DNA of 64,000 bases from Panicum virgatum (lineage: Eukaryota > Streptophyta > Magnoliopsida > Poales > Poaceae), in contig NC_053148.1 of assembly GCF_016808335.1 (NCBI RefSeq), positions 687,001-751,000 of the forward strand. The letters run 5' to 3'. Below the pieces are notes generated by a model, which saw only the letters and a list, made by a program, of their open reading frames with translations, ran no database searches and had not been told where the DNA came from. Position numbers and translations under genes: made by a program. This document shows positions 11,599-22,415 of this stretch, in pieces (positions within the stretch are counted from its first letter, which is position 1; each line of letters starts with the position of its first letter).

Positions 11599-12212
11599 CC
11601 CCCACCAGCCCGTGGCTGGTTGAGTCTCTTGAGACTTTTGTTTTCTCTTCGTTTTTCCTTCTCCCTGCCCCTGCTCTAGGTTAGGGCCAAGGTCTCCAAC
11701 GCAAATGGAGGTTAGATTATAGCTAATCACTTCGATTTAGAGGGTGGATGATGGTGTGGTCGGCTTTAGGTTTTGTATAGGTGAATTCATTCGTGAATTA
11801 TTAATGAAATTGTGTTGAGATTCACCCGTGTGTGCTGAGCTTTTCGTCCTCCCCTTCCCTTTGTGTTTTTGGACTTGATTTTTCCTCCTTTGAGGTGTTT
11901 TGTGCTTGGAGGAGTCAAGTTCTTCGATTCGTGGTTTGATGAACTCGTTGTGACTATTCTAATCTATCTAGCCTAGTGCCAAATCTGCAGGAATCGCGAG
12001 TTCTCACGGATTGAGATTTTTGGGTTCTTGAGAAAACCCCAATTCTCTTTGATCTTCTCTCAATTTCTCACGATCTATTAATCTTTTGGGAAAGATCTTT
12101 TGGGAATATGTTCATGGGGTAGATGCGAAGCTTTTCTCCAAGTTTCATTCCATTTGGACTTCGTTTGCTCGAGATTTGATATTTGGAGCTTTGTTGGCGG
12201 GCTGTCTGGGAG

Positions 12213-12312
12213 CGACCGGTCTGACCGGTCTGTGCAACCGGTATGACCCGTCTGCAGTTTGAATTCCCAGCCCGACCAGTCTGACCAGTCTGTGCAACCG
12301 GTCTGACCGGTC
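12213..12312. repeat. Second ACCGGT palindrome array in the copia LTR
   Basis: Several ACCGGTCTG units are interspersed with TGCAACCGGT. The counterpart in the 3' LTR is at 21233-21332, where more units are perfect. It lies in the transcribed U5/R side of the LTR. Confidence 0.7.
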
Positions 12313-12528
12313 TCTGCAGTCTAGTTCTGCATTTCGACTCGCTTTGCTTCCGCGCTGCGACCTGGGTCTTCTGCTTTGAGATAGCTTGTCCATAGCTATT
12401 CTCGCTGACCTAGGTTGGAGGGCTTGCGGTGATTTTGGGACATAGGCCGACGTTTCAATTTCGGAAGAAATTTTGATCGGCTCCCATTCACCCCCCCCCC
12501 CTCTGGTCGCCAGTTTCGGTTCCTCAAT

Positions 12529-12540
12529 TGGTATCAGAGC
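12529..12540 (+). other. Primer binding site (initiator tRNA-Met)
   Basis: TGGTATCAGAGC, the standard plant copia primer site complementary to initiator tRNA-Met, starts two bases after the 5' LTR. Confidence 0.95.
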
Positions 12541-12590
12541 TTGGTTGAGGTTTTCAGTACCTTAACCGGTTCGAAAACCACTCGGCGACC

Positions 12591-15500
12591 ATGGCGAGTC
12601 TTGGTAAGATCCCGGTGTTTTCCGGCGAGGATTATGCCTACTGGAAGGTTCGCATGAGAGCCTTCCTGCAGAGCATGGGAGCCGATGTCTGGGAGATTAC
12701 CACGAACCAGCTTTACGAGGTGCTTGCTGTTCGGATCACACCTCTCCAGGTGGCCCAGCACGAGGCTAACGCCAAGGCCATCAATGAATTGTTCGCTGGC
12801 GTTTCTCGTGCGGAGTTCTCACGCGTTCAGTGTTTTCATGAAGCCCATAAAATTTGGACGTGCCTTGAGAACTACCACGAGGGTACACCTCAGGTGAAGG
12901 CCAGACTGTTCGAGACTCACCGGCGTGAGTACGAGAACTTCACACAGGAGCCGGGTGAGAGCATTGACCTTATGTTCAGTCGTTTTCAGTCGATTGTGAA
13001 CAAGGTCAATGCGAACAGATCTGCTGGTGCCCTTGAGTACACAGAGCACGAGAAGGCTATCAAGTTGCTCAATGCACTTGACCGCTCTGTGTGGGATCTC
13101 AAGGTGAACACGATCATTGAGTCTACAGGCTATGAAACTCTGACTGTGAACGAGCTTTTCAGCAAGCTCAAGGCCACGGAGGTGGATAACCAGACACGAG
13201 CCAAGCTCAATGGTGCCCCTGCTTCCAAGAGCGTCGCTCTTGTGACTGGCCCAGGTGGATCGAGCTCTAACGCTAACTCTGCTCTTGGCTTTTCAGATGA
13301 GCAGCTGGAGACGCTAGGCGACGACGACTTGTGCCTCCTCATCAGCAAGTTCCAGTGCGTCTACCACAACAGGCAGAGAAAGAAGAACCCCGGGTGCTAC
13401 AACTGCGGCGATCTGAACCACTTCATCACCGATTGCCCCAAGAAGTCTGGCGGTGGCCAGAACAACTCCTTCGACTACTACCGCCACCGCGACCGCGACG
13501 AGGGAGGCTCCAACAAGGAGCGTCGGCGCCACAAGCACCGTAGTCGTGACCGGGGAGGACGCTTCGACAAGAAGTCGCTCAAGAAGCGCTTCCAGTACAA
13601 GGCCAAGAAGCGGGAGAAGGCCTTCCTGGCGCAGCTCAGTGACCTCGACAAGAGCTCCGACACCGACCGCTCTTCTTCACCAACCTCCGACGATGACGAC
13701 AAGAAGAAGAAGAAGCGGGACAAGGAAGCCACCGGCTTCATCGGCCTTTGCTTGGCGGCCGGTCGGTGCAAGAGCTTCTGCACCATGGCGGGCGAAGCCG
13801 ATGGTGCTCGTGCGTCTTCAGGTGGACATGCTACACCGACGCACTCCGGCTCTTCTCCTGGATCCGAGAGCGATTCAGAGGTAAACTCCACGATCGACCT
13901 GCTTGATACAGAGGTTAGTGAGTTGTACGCTGCTCTCGACAACCAGAAGAGGCTGCTTAAGGAAGCAGCTAGAGAGTGTAGAAAGCTTAGGACTGAGCTG
14001 GCTTGTGCTAGGGAGAAATCTAGTGAGGATGAGTGCGCTGGCTGCATATCTCACATGAATGATCTTGTAGCTCTCCATGCCAAGCATGATGAGAACGTCG
14101 CAAACTTAGATGTTGCTAAGACTTTGCTTTCTGACGTGTCTCACGAGCTAGCCAAGGCCAAGCATGAGCTTGAACTTGTCAAGGACGCTCCCATTGTTAG
14201 TGATGTGCTTGAATGCGATGAGTGTCCTATCTTCAAGTCTGATCTAGCTTCTTTACAGTCCAAGTTTGCTACTGTTGTTTGTGAACTAGAGGAGCTTAGA
14301 TCTAGGCCTGCTTTGCTTGGCGCTTGTAAGCTTTGTCCCACGCTTAGGTTGGAGCTAGAGGAGAAGAATGCTTTGATCAAGTCTTTTGGAAAGACTAAGG
14401 TCGTAGAGTCTAGCCCACCTATTGACAGCTCTGTTTGCCCTGGTTTGATTGCTGATTTAGATAGTCGTGCGGTAGAGAAAGCCAACTTAGAGAATGAGAA
14501 TACCTATCTTAGGGCTTTTCTGAGTTGGGTTTCTAGCAGTGAGCCGCAGTTGTGCATGATGATTAAGCAGTTCAAGCGTGGTGATGGGTTTGGGGTCGGT
14601 TATACATACACGAAGTCAGACTTTGACAGGTTATATGGTAAGATTGGCAAGGCTGCTGAAAACACTGCTAGCATGAGCACACAGCCTTCGCTTGTTGACC
14701 CCGCAGATGGTGTGCTTAAAGAACCACCGAAAGCACCTCCGCAGAAGCAGGTTTGGGTTCCAAAGCCCAATGCGCTGAGGAACCCCCTTGACACGCTCCC
14801 TGCTGCCACAGCCCAGGTTGCCCAGAAGAAGAGGGCTGCTCCTCCCCGTCCGCAGGCTAGGCCTCCACCTCCCAAGCGTGAGGTGAGGTACCACTGCGAG
14901 TTCTGTGACAAGGAAGGTCACCTGGAGGAATTTTGCTTCAGGAGGAAGCGAGCTGTGAGGAGAGAGCAGGAGAGACGGAACACGGACATGTACTCTGCTC
15001 GGGTGCATGGTCCTTCTCGGCGTGGTGATAGGCGAGATGCTAGGGCGCGCCGTGTAGTTGGAGGTTAGGGAGACGGATGTGGTTACCGTGCTCCAGCAGG
15101 TGGTTGCTTTGCCGGTCTTGCTCCTGGTCGTTTTCAGTACGGCTATGGACCACGGGACCGAGGCTTTGGAGGAGGTTTTGAGGCTCCACGCTTTCCTCGC
15201 GGTGGTGTTCGTCTGTGACGTGGTAGACGGGACGGGGGATACGCTTTGTCTGGTTTTGCTAACCCTTCTATAGAGCAAATGGCTCGACACTGGTTTGCTT
15301 CTCACTTTGCTAACCCCAGTGTTGAGACATTTGCTCACACTTTGTCTCACTACTGATGTGCAGGTCGGAGGCTTGGAAACAGGTGGATCATGGACTCCGG
15401 TTGTTCGCGCCACATGACCGGAAATGACAAATGGTTCTCCAGCGTCACCCCGATGCGCTCAAAGGAGTACATTGTGTTCGGGGATAATGGAAGAGGAAAG

Positions 15501-18500
15501 GTACGTGGACTTGGCGCTGTTCGATTTTCTGATCGCTTTACCCTGAGAGAAGTTGCTTTGGTTTCGAATCTTGGCTTTAATTTGCTCTCTGTTTCGCAAC
15601 TTCTTGATGAGGGGTTTGAGGTTCGCTTCAAGGAGGGTTGCTCGCGTGTTTTGGATTCCAGGGGAGATTTTGTTTGCCGGATTACACCTCGCGATCGGGT
15701 TTTCTTGGTTGATTTCTCTGGAACTCCTTTTGGCCCTTCTCATTACTTGATGGCTGGTCCTTCTTCTGATTTGTGGAAGTGGCATAGGAGACTTGGACAT
15801 TTGAGCTTCGATTTGTTGTCGAGACTGAGCTCACTTGGCCTGATCCGAGGATTGCCCAAATTGAAGTTTGAAAAGGACCTTGTTTGCCATCCGTGTCATC
15901 ACGGTAAGATGATTGCTACTTCACATCCACCTGTTAATCAGGTGATGACCGCTCACCCTGGAGAGTTGCTACACATGGACACAGTTGGTCCTTCTAGGGT
16001 GATGTCTGTTGGTGGGAAGTGGTACGTTCTTGTGATCGTGGACGATTTTTCTCGCTATTCTTGGGTCTTTTTCATGAGAACCAAGGATGAGGCTTTCGAG
16101 TTTGTTCGAGACTTGATCTTGAGGTTGAAAAACAAGCTACCCCAGGCCATGAGAGCGATTCGCAGTGATAATGGCACAGAATTCAAAAACGCTTGTTTTG
16201 ATGACTTTTGCAGTGATCAAGGACTTGAACACCAATATTCTTCTCCCTACACTCCACAGCAGAATGGAATTGTAGAGCGGAAGAATCGGACTCTGGTTGA
16301 GATGGCGAGGACGATGCTCGATGAGCATAGGACTCTTCGCAAATACTGGGCTGAGGCGGTTAACACCGCTTGTTATGTGTCCAACCGCATTTTCTTGCGT
16401 GCTTTCATGCACAAGACTTCTTATGAGTAGCGGTTTGGACGCCAGCCCCGTGTTGACCATCTCAGAGTTTTCGGTTGCTGGTGCTTTATGCTGAAAGATG
16501 GAAATCTTGATAAATTTGAGTCTCGCTCGTCTGACGGTGTTTTTCTCGGTTATGCTTCTCACTCTAGAGCGTACCATGTGCTGATTAATTATACTAACAT
16601 CGTCAGAGAGACTTGTGAAGTCACTTTCAACGAGACTGCACCGTGCAATTCTTCTGTCTTTGAAGTTGCAGGAGATGATGAGCTCGGCACCTCCATCTTT
16701 GAAGATGAGGAGGAAGAAGCCGCAGATGGCGACGCTGAGGCTACCACGCGTGCTGTGGACCCAGCTATCTCTGCCACGAGCTCGGATGATGACGACGGCC
16801 CCGACCCGAATACGTCTACTTCCCGGGGGCTTTTCGAGGAGGTGACTCAGGCTTCACCAGCTGCACCTGAGGAGACACCAGTTTTGGTTGAGGAGGAGGC
16901 GACTTCGACACGGGAAGCACCGCGACACATTCAGCGTCGTCATCCACCTCAACAGATGCTAGGTGATCTCAACGAGCGAGTCACCAGGTCCAAGGTAACA
17001 AGTATCGCTGGCTTTGCTCATTCAGCGTTTGTTGCCTCTTTTGAGCCCAAATATATTGGACACGCTCTTTCTGATTCTAATTGGGTCAATGCCATGCATG
17101 AGGAACTTGAAAATTTTGAAAGAAACCAAGTTTGGGTTCTGGTCGAGCCTCCACCTGCTTGTAATCCCATCGGAATGAAGTGGGTTTTCAAAAACAAGCA
17201 AGGTGAGGATGGTTTGGTTGTTCGAAACAAGGCTCGTCTTGTTGCCCAGGGGTTTTGCCAAAAAGAGGGTATTGATTTTGAGGAAACTTTTGCCCCTATT
17301 GCTCGTTTGGAAGCTATTCGAATCTTTCTTTCATTTGCTGCTTCCAAGGGTTTTAAGATTTTCCAAATGGATGTTAAATCTGCCTTCTTGAATGGCTTTA
17401 TTGAAGAAGAGGTTTATGTGAAGCAACCCCCTGGTTTCGAAAATCCTAAGTTTCCGAACCGTGTTTATAAACTTCAGAAAGCTCTTTACGGTTTAAAACA
17501 GGCACCTAGAGCTTGGTATGATAGATTGAAAACCTTTTTGCTGGCTCAGGGCTTTAAAATGGGATGTGTTGATAAAACTTTGTTCCTCATGCGATCTGGC
17601 ACTGATTTTCTTTTAGTTCAGATATACGTGGATGATATTATCTTTGGTGACTCTTCTCACGCTCTTTTCTCCAAGTTTTCTGAGCAGATGTCCAGGGAGT
17701 TCGAGATGAGCATGATGGGTGAGTTGCAGTTCTTCCTCGGGCTGCAGATCAAGCAAACTCCTCAGGGCACTTTTGTCCATCAAGCCAAGTACACTAGAGA
17801 CTTGCTGCGGAAGTTCGACATGAGTGACTTGTCTCCTCAGCCGACTCCGATCAGCACATCTACAGCGCTTGATGAAGACTTGGACGACGAGGCGGTGGAC
17901 CAGAAGGAGTACAGGAGCATTATCGGCTCTCTCCTGTACCTGACGGCGACGCGACCGGACATCCAGTTCGGCATCTGCCTCTGCGCGCGGTATCAGGCTT
18001 CGCCGCGCACCTCTCACAGGCAGGTGGTGAAACGCATCTTCAGGTATCTAAAATTCACCCCTAAATTTGGTCTTTGGTATTCTGCGGATTCTTCTATGGT
18101 TTTGATGGGCTTTTCTGATGCCGATTTCGGTGGGTGTCGGTTGGATCGCAAGTCAACATCCGGCACTTGTCAATTTCTCGGTACATCTTTGGTGTCTTGG
18201 TCCTCTCGCAAACAGGCTAGCGTAGTGCTTTCTTCCACAGAAGCTGAGTATGTTGCCGCTGCTAGCTGCTGCTCCCAGATACTTTGGATGAAACAAACCT
18301 TGCAGGATTATGGCTTGAGTTTCGGTAGGGTTCCCATCTTTGTAGACAATATGTCAGCCATTAGCATTGCAAAGAACCCCGTCCTACACTCTAGAACCAA
18401 GCACATAGACATCCGGTTCAATTTCCTGCGAGACAATCATGAGAGAGGACACATAGACCTGATCCATGTCCCTTCAGAGAGGCAAACCGCAGATATCCTC

Positions 18501-18569
18501 ACCAAACCGCTAGAGCAGGACACCTTTGCTCGCTTGCGAGGGGAGCTTGGGGTTTGTTACCCCTTTTGA
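12591..18569 (+). pseudogene. copia gag-pol polyprotein, one frame with four stops
   Basis: A single frame runs from Met 12591 to the stop at 18567-18569. It is interrupted only by TAG 15066, TGA 15216, TGA 15354 and TAG 16428. Gag (about 825 codons before the first stop) has CCHC knuckles near residues 269 and 769, a Lys/Arg/Ser-rich middle and a coiled-coil part. Protease begins at the Asp-Ser-Gly box at 15393. The GAG-pre-integrase HHCC region follows near 15780-15910. Integrase covers about 15970-16430 and RT about 17100-17800, with Tyr-Val-Asp-Asp at 17625-17636 intact. RNase H covers about 18100-18540. No frameshift occurs in 6 kb. The TGA at 15354 sits exactly between gag and protease and could be functional in some relatives. 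The TGA at 15216 looks like CGA decay. Confidence 0.93.
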
Positions 18570-19961
18570 TTGCTGACTTTTCTTTGGTTAGCTTTGTAGA
18601 TTTTATTTGTTTCTCTTTGTTTTCTAGGTTTGGTAGTTGCATTGTGCATATGCATTGTACATGTTTGCATTTTGCATTGTCTCACTTGCACTAGCATTCT
18701 TGTATACATTGATATGATCTTCTAGTGCTTGCTAGTGTGAGTTGATAAACTTGATCATGTATAGCTTGCTCCATTGTGTATATGACATCATCTGAGTTAA
18801 GCTATTTTGATTTGAAAATATGAAAACATGATCACCCTGTCTTGGCTACTAGCATGTTAGGGTGTGTTGATATGCTTTGCTATCTTATTCATGCTAGTGT
18901 GGCCTTTCGTTCAGCAATTCATACTTGAAATGATCTAAATCTGATAAAATTGCTTGAACTGCACTTGAAATGGTTTGAAAAGATCCAGGTGGGATTGCTT
19001 GTCGCACTGATCGAGCTTTCGGGACGGCTCACTTTGCACTTGTGAGAACCAGGGCAAGGCTGTGCATGACTGAAACGAGTGCCTTAAGCTTCTGATTGTC
19101 TCTTGGCATAGGCTTGGCCTCGTTGCTAAGTAAAGCATGACAAGCTTTCAACCCCTGGCATTAAGAATTGATTGCTATAAATTTTATTGAAAAATGGATG
19201 TTGGCAACTTGTTTTTGGCTGGTTTGGCTCACCTGTATGAGTATGAGTAGCACTGCTCTCCATTTCCTACTTGTTAGTGCTAGATCATGGGTGATGCTTT
19301 TATTTCTCCTAAACTGAACTTGCCTAGCTCTAGACTGATTTGATATACCCTGTTGAGCTAGATGCAGGTCTTGTTTATGGATGCACACGTGCTTGTGACT
19401 AGATGTTGCTCATATCCTTGTATCCCTGAATGCTTTCACTTACACCTCCTGCATTGCATTCATTGCATAGCATCTGTTCAGGGGGAGTTTCAGCTTCAGG
19501 GGAAGCTTTAGGTCTTTTTCGACTTGATGTGTGCATGTGCCAACAAGGGGGAGAATTTTGTGAGAAGTGATCGAACAAGGGGGAGACTTGTTTGATTTTT
19601 TTAAAAACTTGTTGTGCACAGGGCTTTGAGAGTGCATCATTTTGGGCGAGTTGCACTTGTGAGAGGGAAAAACTTTGCTTGGGGAGTTTCTGTTTTGGTT
19701 TTGGCTCCTGGTTTCCTCGTTTTCTCTCTGCTTCTTGCATGACTGCGTCGAGCGTTACCTCTGTCTTTGAGGAGTCATGTTTTGGCTTTTGATCGATTGC
19801 GTCGAGCCGTTGCCCTTGTCTTAGGGAATTGATCTGTGCTTGAGTAAGTGACTATTCTTGACTTTCAGAGCTTTTCTGTCACTTGCTTGAGTTCTTCGCT
19901 TTCTTGTTTCTCTTTTTATCACTTCTCTGTTTTCAGGTGGTGTGTTGACAATGCACTCATC
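18570..19961. other. Non-coding region between copia pol and 3' LTR
   Basis: This 1.4-kb stretch has no supported protein. It carries PPT-like words CAGGGGGAG at 19479-19487 and AAGGGGGAGA at 19545-19554 and 19577-19586, ahead of the true PPT. An env-like ORF, found here in some SIRE elements, was not recognised. Confidence 0.7.
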
Positions 19962-19971
19962 AAGGGGGAGA
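19962..19971 (+). other. Polypurine tract, copia
   Basis: AAGGGGGAGA lies one base before the 3' LTR start and is identical to two extra copies upstream. Confidence 0.85.
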
Positions 19972-19972
19972 T

Positions 19973-21545
19973 TGAGGAATGTGAGTACTCTACCATACCT
20001 GTGATGAGTGAATTGTCAACCGTGCGGTGTGATCGTGCGCTTGGTCTTTGGATTGTAGGTACACGGGCGTTGAGTGTCGGCGGGGAGCTGCCGTGGAGGT
20101 GCTGTGGCCGATGGACCGTGCGGTGGACGGCGGTGAAAGGCAGCCGGAGCTCGGACCGGGTGGCAGCTGTGGCGTCCACTCCTGGATCGAGGGCGCAAGC
20201 GGCGACGGAAGGCGGGTTTCTTGGTTTGCGCCACAAAACCAAGGAGGCGGATGGCGGTTGAAGACGCCAAGTCGTGGAGGCACGGGCGTCGGTCTCGGGA
20301 CTGACGGAGGCGATGGGCGTCGGCGGCGTCTAGGGCCGTCAGAAGGCCGAGGCGGGAACGGCGTCTAGGGCAACGGCGTGGAGGCAGGAATCTTCCCACG
20401 CGTGAGATTTTGGCGGTTTTCTCAAAACCGGCCAACTACCCGGGTTTCGCGGACCCTCCAAAACCGCGGACCGGATCTTCGTCGACGTGGCGGCATCGCA
20501 GTAAAGACTTCGAGTCGAAGAAAGAATCTCTGCCGTCGATCGAGGTTGTACAGCAGGGTGCTGCTGTCCCGACCGGTCTGACCGGTCCCCTGGACCGGTC
20601 TGACCGGTCTGGCCGCAGCAGCCGGGTATAAATACCCCCACTAGCCCGTGGCTGGTTGAGTCTCTTGAGCCTTTTGTTTTCTCTTCGTTTTTCCTTCTCC
20701 CTGCCCCTGCTCTAGGTTAGGGCCAAGGTCTCCAACGCAATGGGAGGTTAGATTATAGCTAATCTCTTCGATTTAGAGGGTGGATGATGGTGTGGTCGGC
20801 TCTAGCTTTTGTATAGGTGAATTCCTCCGTGAATTATGAATGAAATTGTGTTGAGATTCACCCGTGTGTGCTGAGCTTTTCGTCCTCCCCTTCCCTTTGT
20901 GTTTTTGGACTTGATTTTTCCTCCTTTGAGGTGTTTTGTGTTTGGAGGAGTCAAGTTCTTCGATTCGTGGTTTGATGGACTCGTTGTGACGATTCTAATT
21001 TATCTAACCTAGTGCCAAACCTGCAGGAATCGCGAGTTCTCGCGGATTGAGATTTTTGGGTTCTTGAGAAAACCCCAATTCTCTTTGATTTTTCCTCAAT
21101 TTCTCACGATCTGTTAATCTTTTGGGAATATGTTCATGGGGTAGATGCGAAGCTTTCCTCCAAGTTTCGTTCGATTTGGACTTCGTTTGCTCGAGATTTG
21201 ACATTAGAGCTTTGTTGGCGAGCTGTCTGGGAGCGATCGATCTGACCGGTCTGTGCAACCGGTCTGACCGGTCTGCAGTTTGAATTCCCAGCCCGACCGG
21301 TCTGACCGGTCTGTGCAACCGGTCTGACCGGTCTCTGCAGTCCAGTTCTGCGTTTCGATTCGCTTTGCTTCCGCGCTGCGACCTGGGTCTTCTGCTTTGA
21401 GATAGCTTGTCCATAGCTATTCTCGCTGACCTAGGTTGGAGGGCTTACGGTGATTTTGGGACATAGGCCGACGTTTCAATTTCGGAAGAAATTTTGGTCG
21501 GCTCTCATTCACCCCCTCCTCTGGTCGCCAATTTCGGTCCCTCGA
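19973..21545 (+). mobile_element. 3' LTR of copia element
   Basis: It is 1573 bp and aligns over its length with the 5' LTR. Differences include a GGGAC deletion, an insertion near 20455 and many substitutions. It ends CTCG where the 5' LTR ends CTCA, so the terminal CA is lost by a point change. The ACTAC target duplication follows directly. Confidence 0.93.
20627..20634 (+). promoter_or_regulatory. TATA box, copia 3' LTR
   Basis: TATAAATA is in the same context as in the 5' LTR. It could drive read-out transcription toward the WAT1 genes about 1.8 kb downstream, but nothing in the sequence shows that it does. Confidence 0.6.
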
Positions 21546-21550
21546 CTACT

Positions 21551-22336
21551 AACTGCTCTTCCATTCCTGTATGCAATTGGAGGTAGTTGCTTGTCCTTCA
21601 GCTTCATGCATCTTTATGTAGTACGACGAGATACCGGATCTGATAGCAGCATTCTTTCTTTTTCCTTGAGCAATTGGATGCATTTTTCATGAACCACCTG
21701 TTGCATCCCTCACTAGCACTGGCCAGTGATACTGATACTGATGCACCACCAATGCAGCGGAGCATATACAGGTGATGGTGCAGTGATCACAAAATTAAAG
21801 GTGGTGATGAGGCGAGAGCTTTCATATATACGAGGTGATCGCCCCACTAATTCTCTCCTTCTTTCCCTTGGATTGGGTAGTGTCGCCTTTTCTCCGCTAC
21901 GGGCTTGCTCATCACTGATATGAAAGGCGTCAAGTTTGTAGTCTAGACAGGATTTTCAAACACTCACCAAACTGTGCAGACAATTAAGCCTATCTCTTTC
22001 TGGTGCAGCTTCCTTAAACTTCGGTATAGTGCTAGGTGTTCCTACCTTTTATAATTTTCTTAATTTTTTTGCTCCATCACAGCATGTTCCACCACCACTC
22101 TCAACTTCACGACAAACAAGACATTTGCACGATGGACTGTTTATTTGAGGATTCTTCACTTCACATTTACACGTTGATTTGATTCTGGATGTGTTTTCTT
22201 AATATATCTATCTGTCTATGTGTTTTTTTAATCGATCAATAGCACCTTTGCCTTTTGTTTTTGGGTAAAAGGTAATTGCGCAATGCGCATATGCTGTCAC
22301 GTCTCTTTTATCAGAAGCACTACCAAGTAAAAGACC
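21551..22336. other. Upstream region of the first WAT1 gene
   Basis: This AT-rich sequence has no supported gene. Before the copia insertion it was contiguous with 10946. Confidence 0.55.
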
Positions 22337-22344
22337 TATAAATA
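22337..22344 (+). promoter_or_regulatory. TATA box, first WAT1-related gene
   Basis: TATAAATA lies 79 bases before the chosen start codon. Confidence 0.6.
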
Positions 22345-22415
22345 GTCCATTACAGGAGCATTGTTATGGCAATTCAGGTGAAGGGCCCAAAAGACTTGGC
22401 ACCACTGGAGCAGCA

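Larger units (their letters stand above)
10947..12526 (+). mobile_element. 5' LTR of copia element
   Basis: It is 1580 bp, starts TGAGGAATG and ends TTCCTCA, two bases before the PBS. It carries a TATA box (11591-11598) and two blocks of iterated ACCGGT palindromes. The ORFs seen here on both strands are not conserved as proteins and are not genes. Confidence 0.93.
10947..21545 (+). mobile_element. Complete Ty1/copia LTR retrotransposon
   Basis: This 10.6-kb element has two LTRs, an initiator-Met tRNA primer site, a gag-pol frame and a PPT. ACTAC is present on both sides (10942-10946, 21546-21550). Domain order is gag, protease, integrase, RT, RNase H, which is diagnostic for copia. The very long gag with two zinc knuckles, the 1.4-kb non-coding region after pol and the repeated PPT-like motifs resemble the SIRE/Maximus group; this sub-assignment is an inference. 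Four in-frame stops and divergent LTRs (seven mismatches by eye in the first ~110 bases) mean it is not recent and is probably unable to move by itself. Confidence 0.95.

Noticed and set aside
13453..14047. Overlapping ORFs in other frames across copia gag
   Set aside because: Low-complexity Ser/Arg/Leu translations of the Lys- and Asp-rich gag segment; the main frame has the zinc knuckles.
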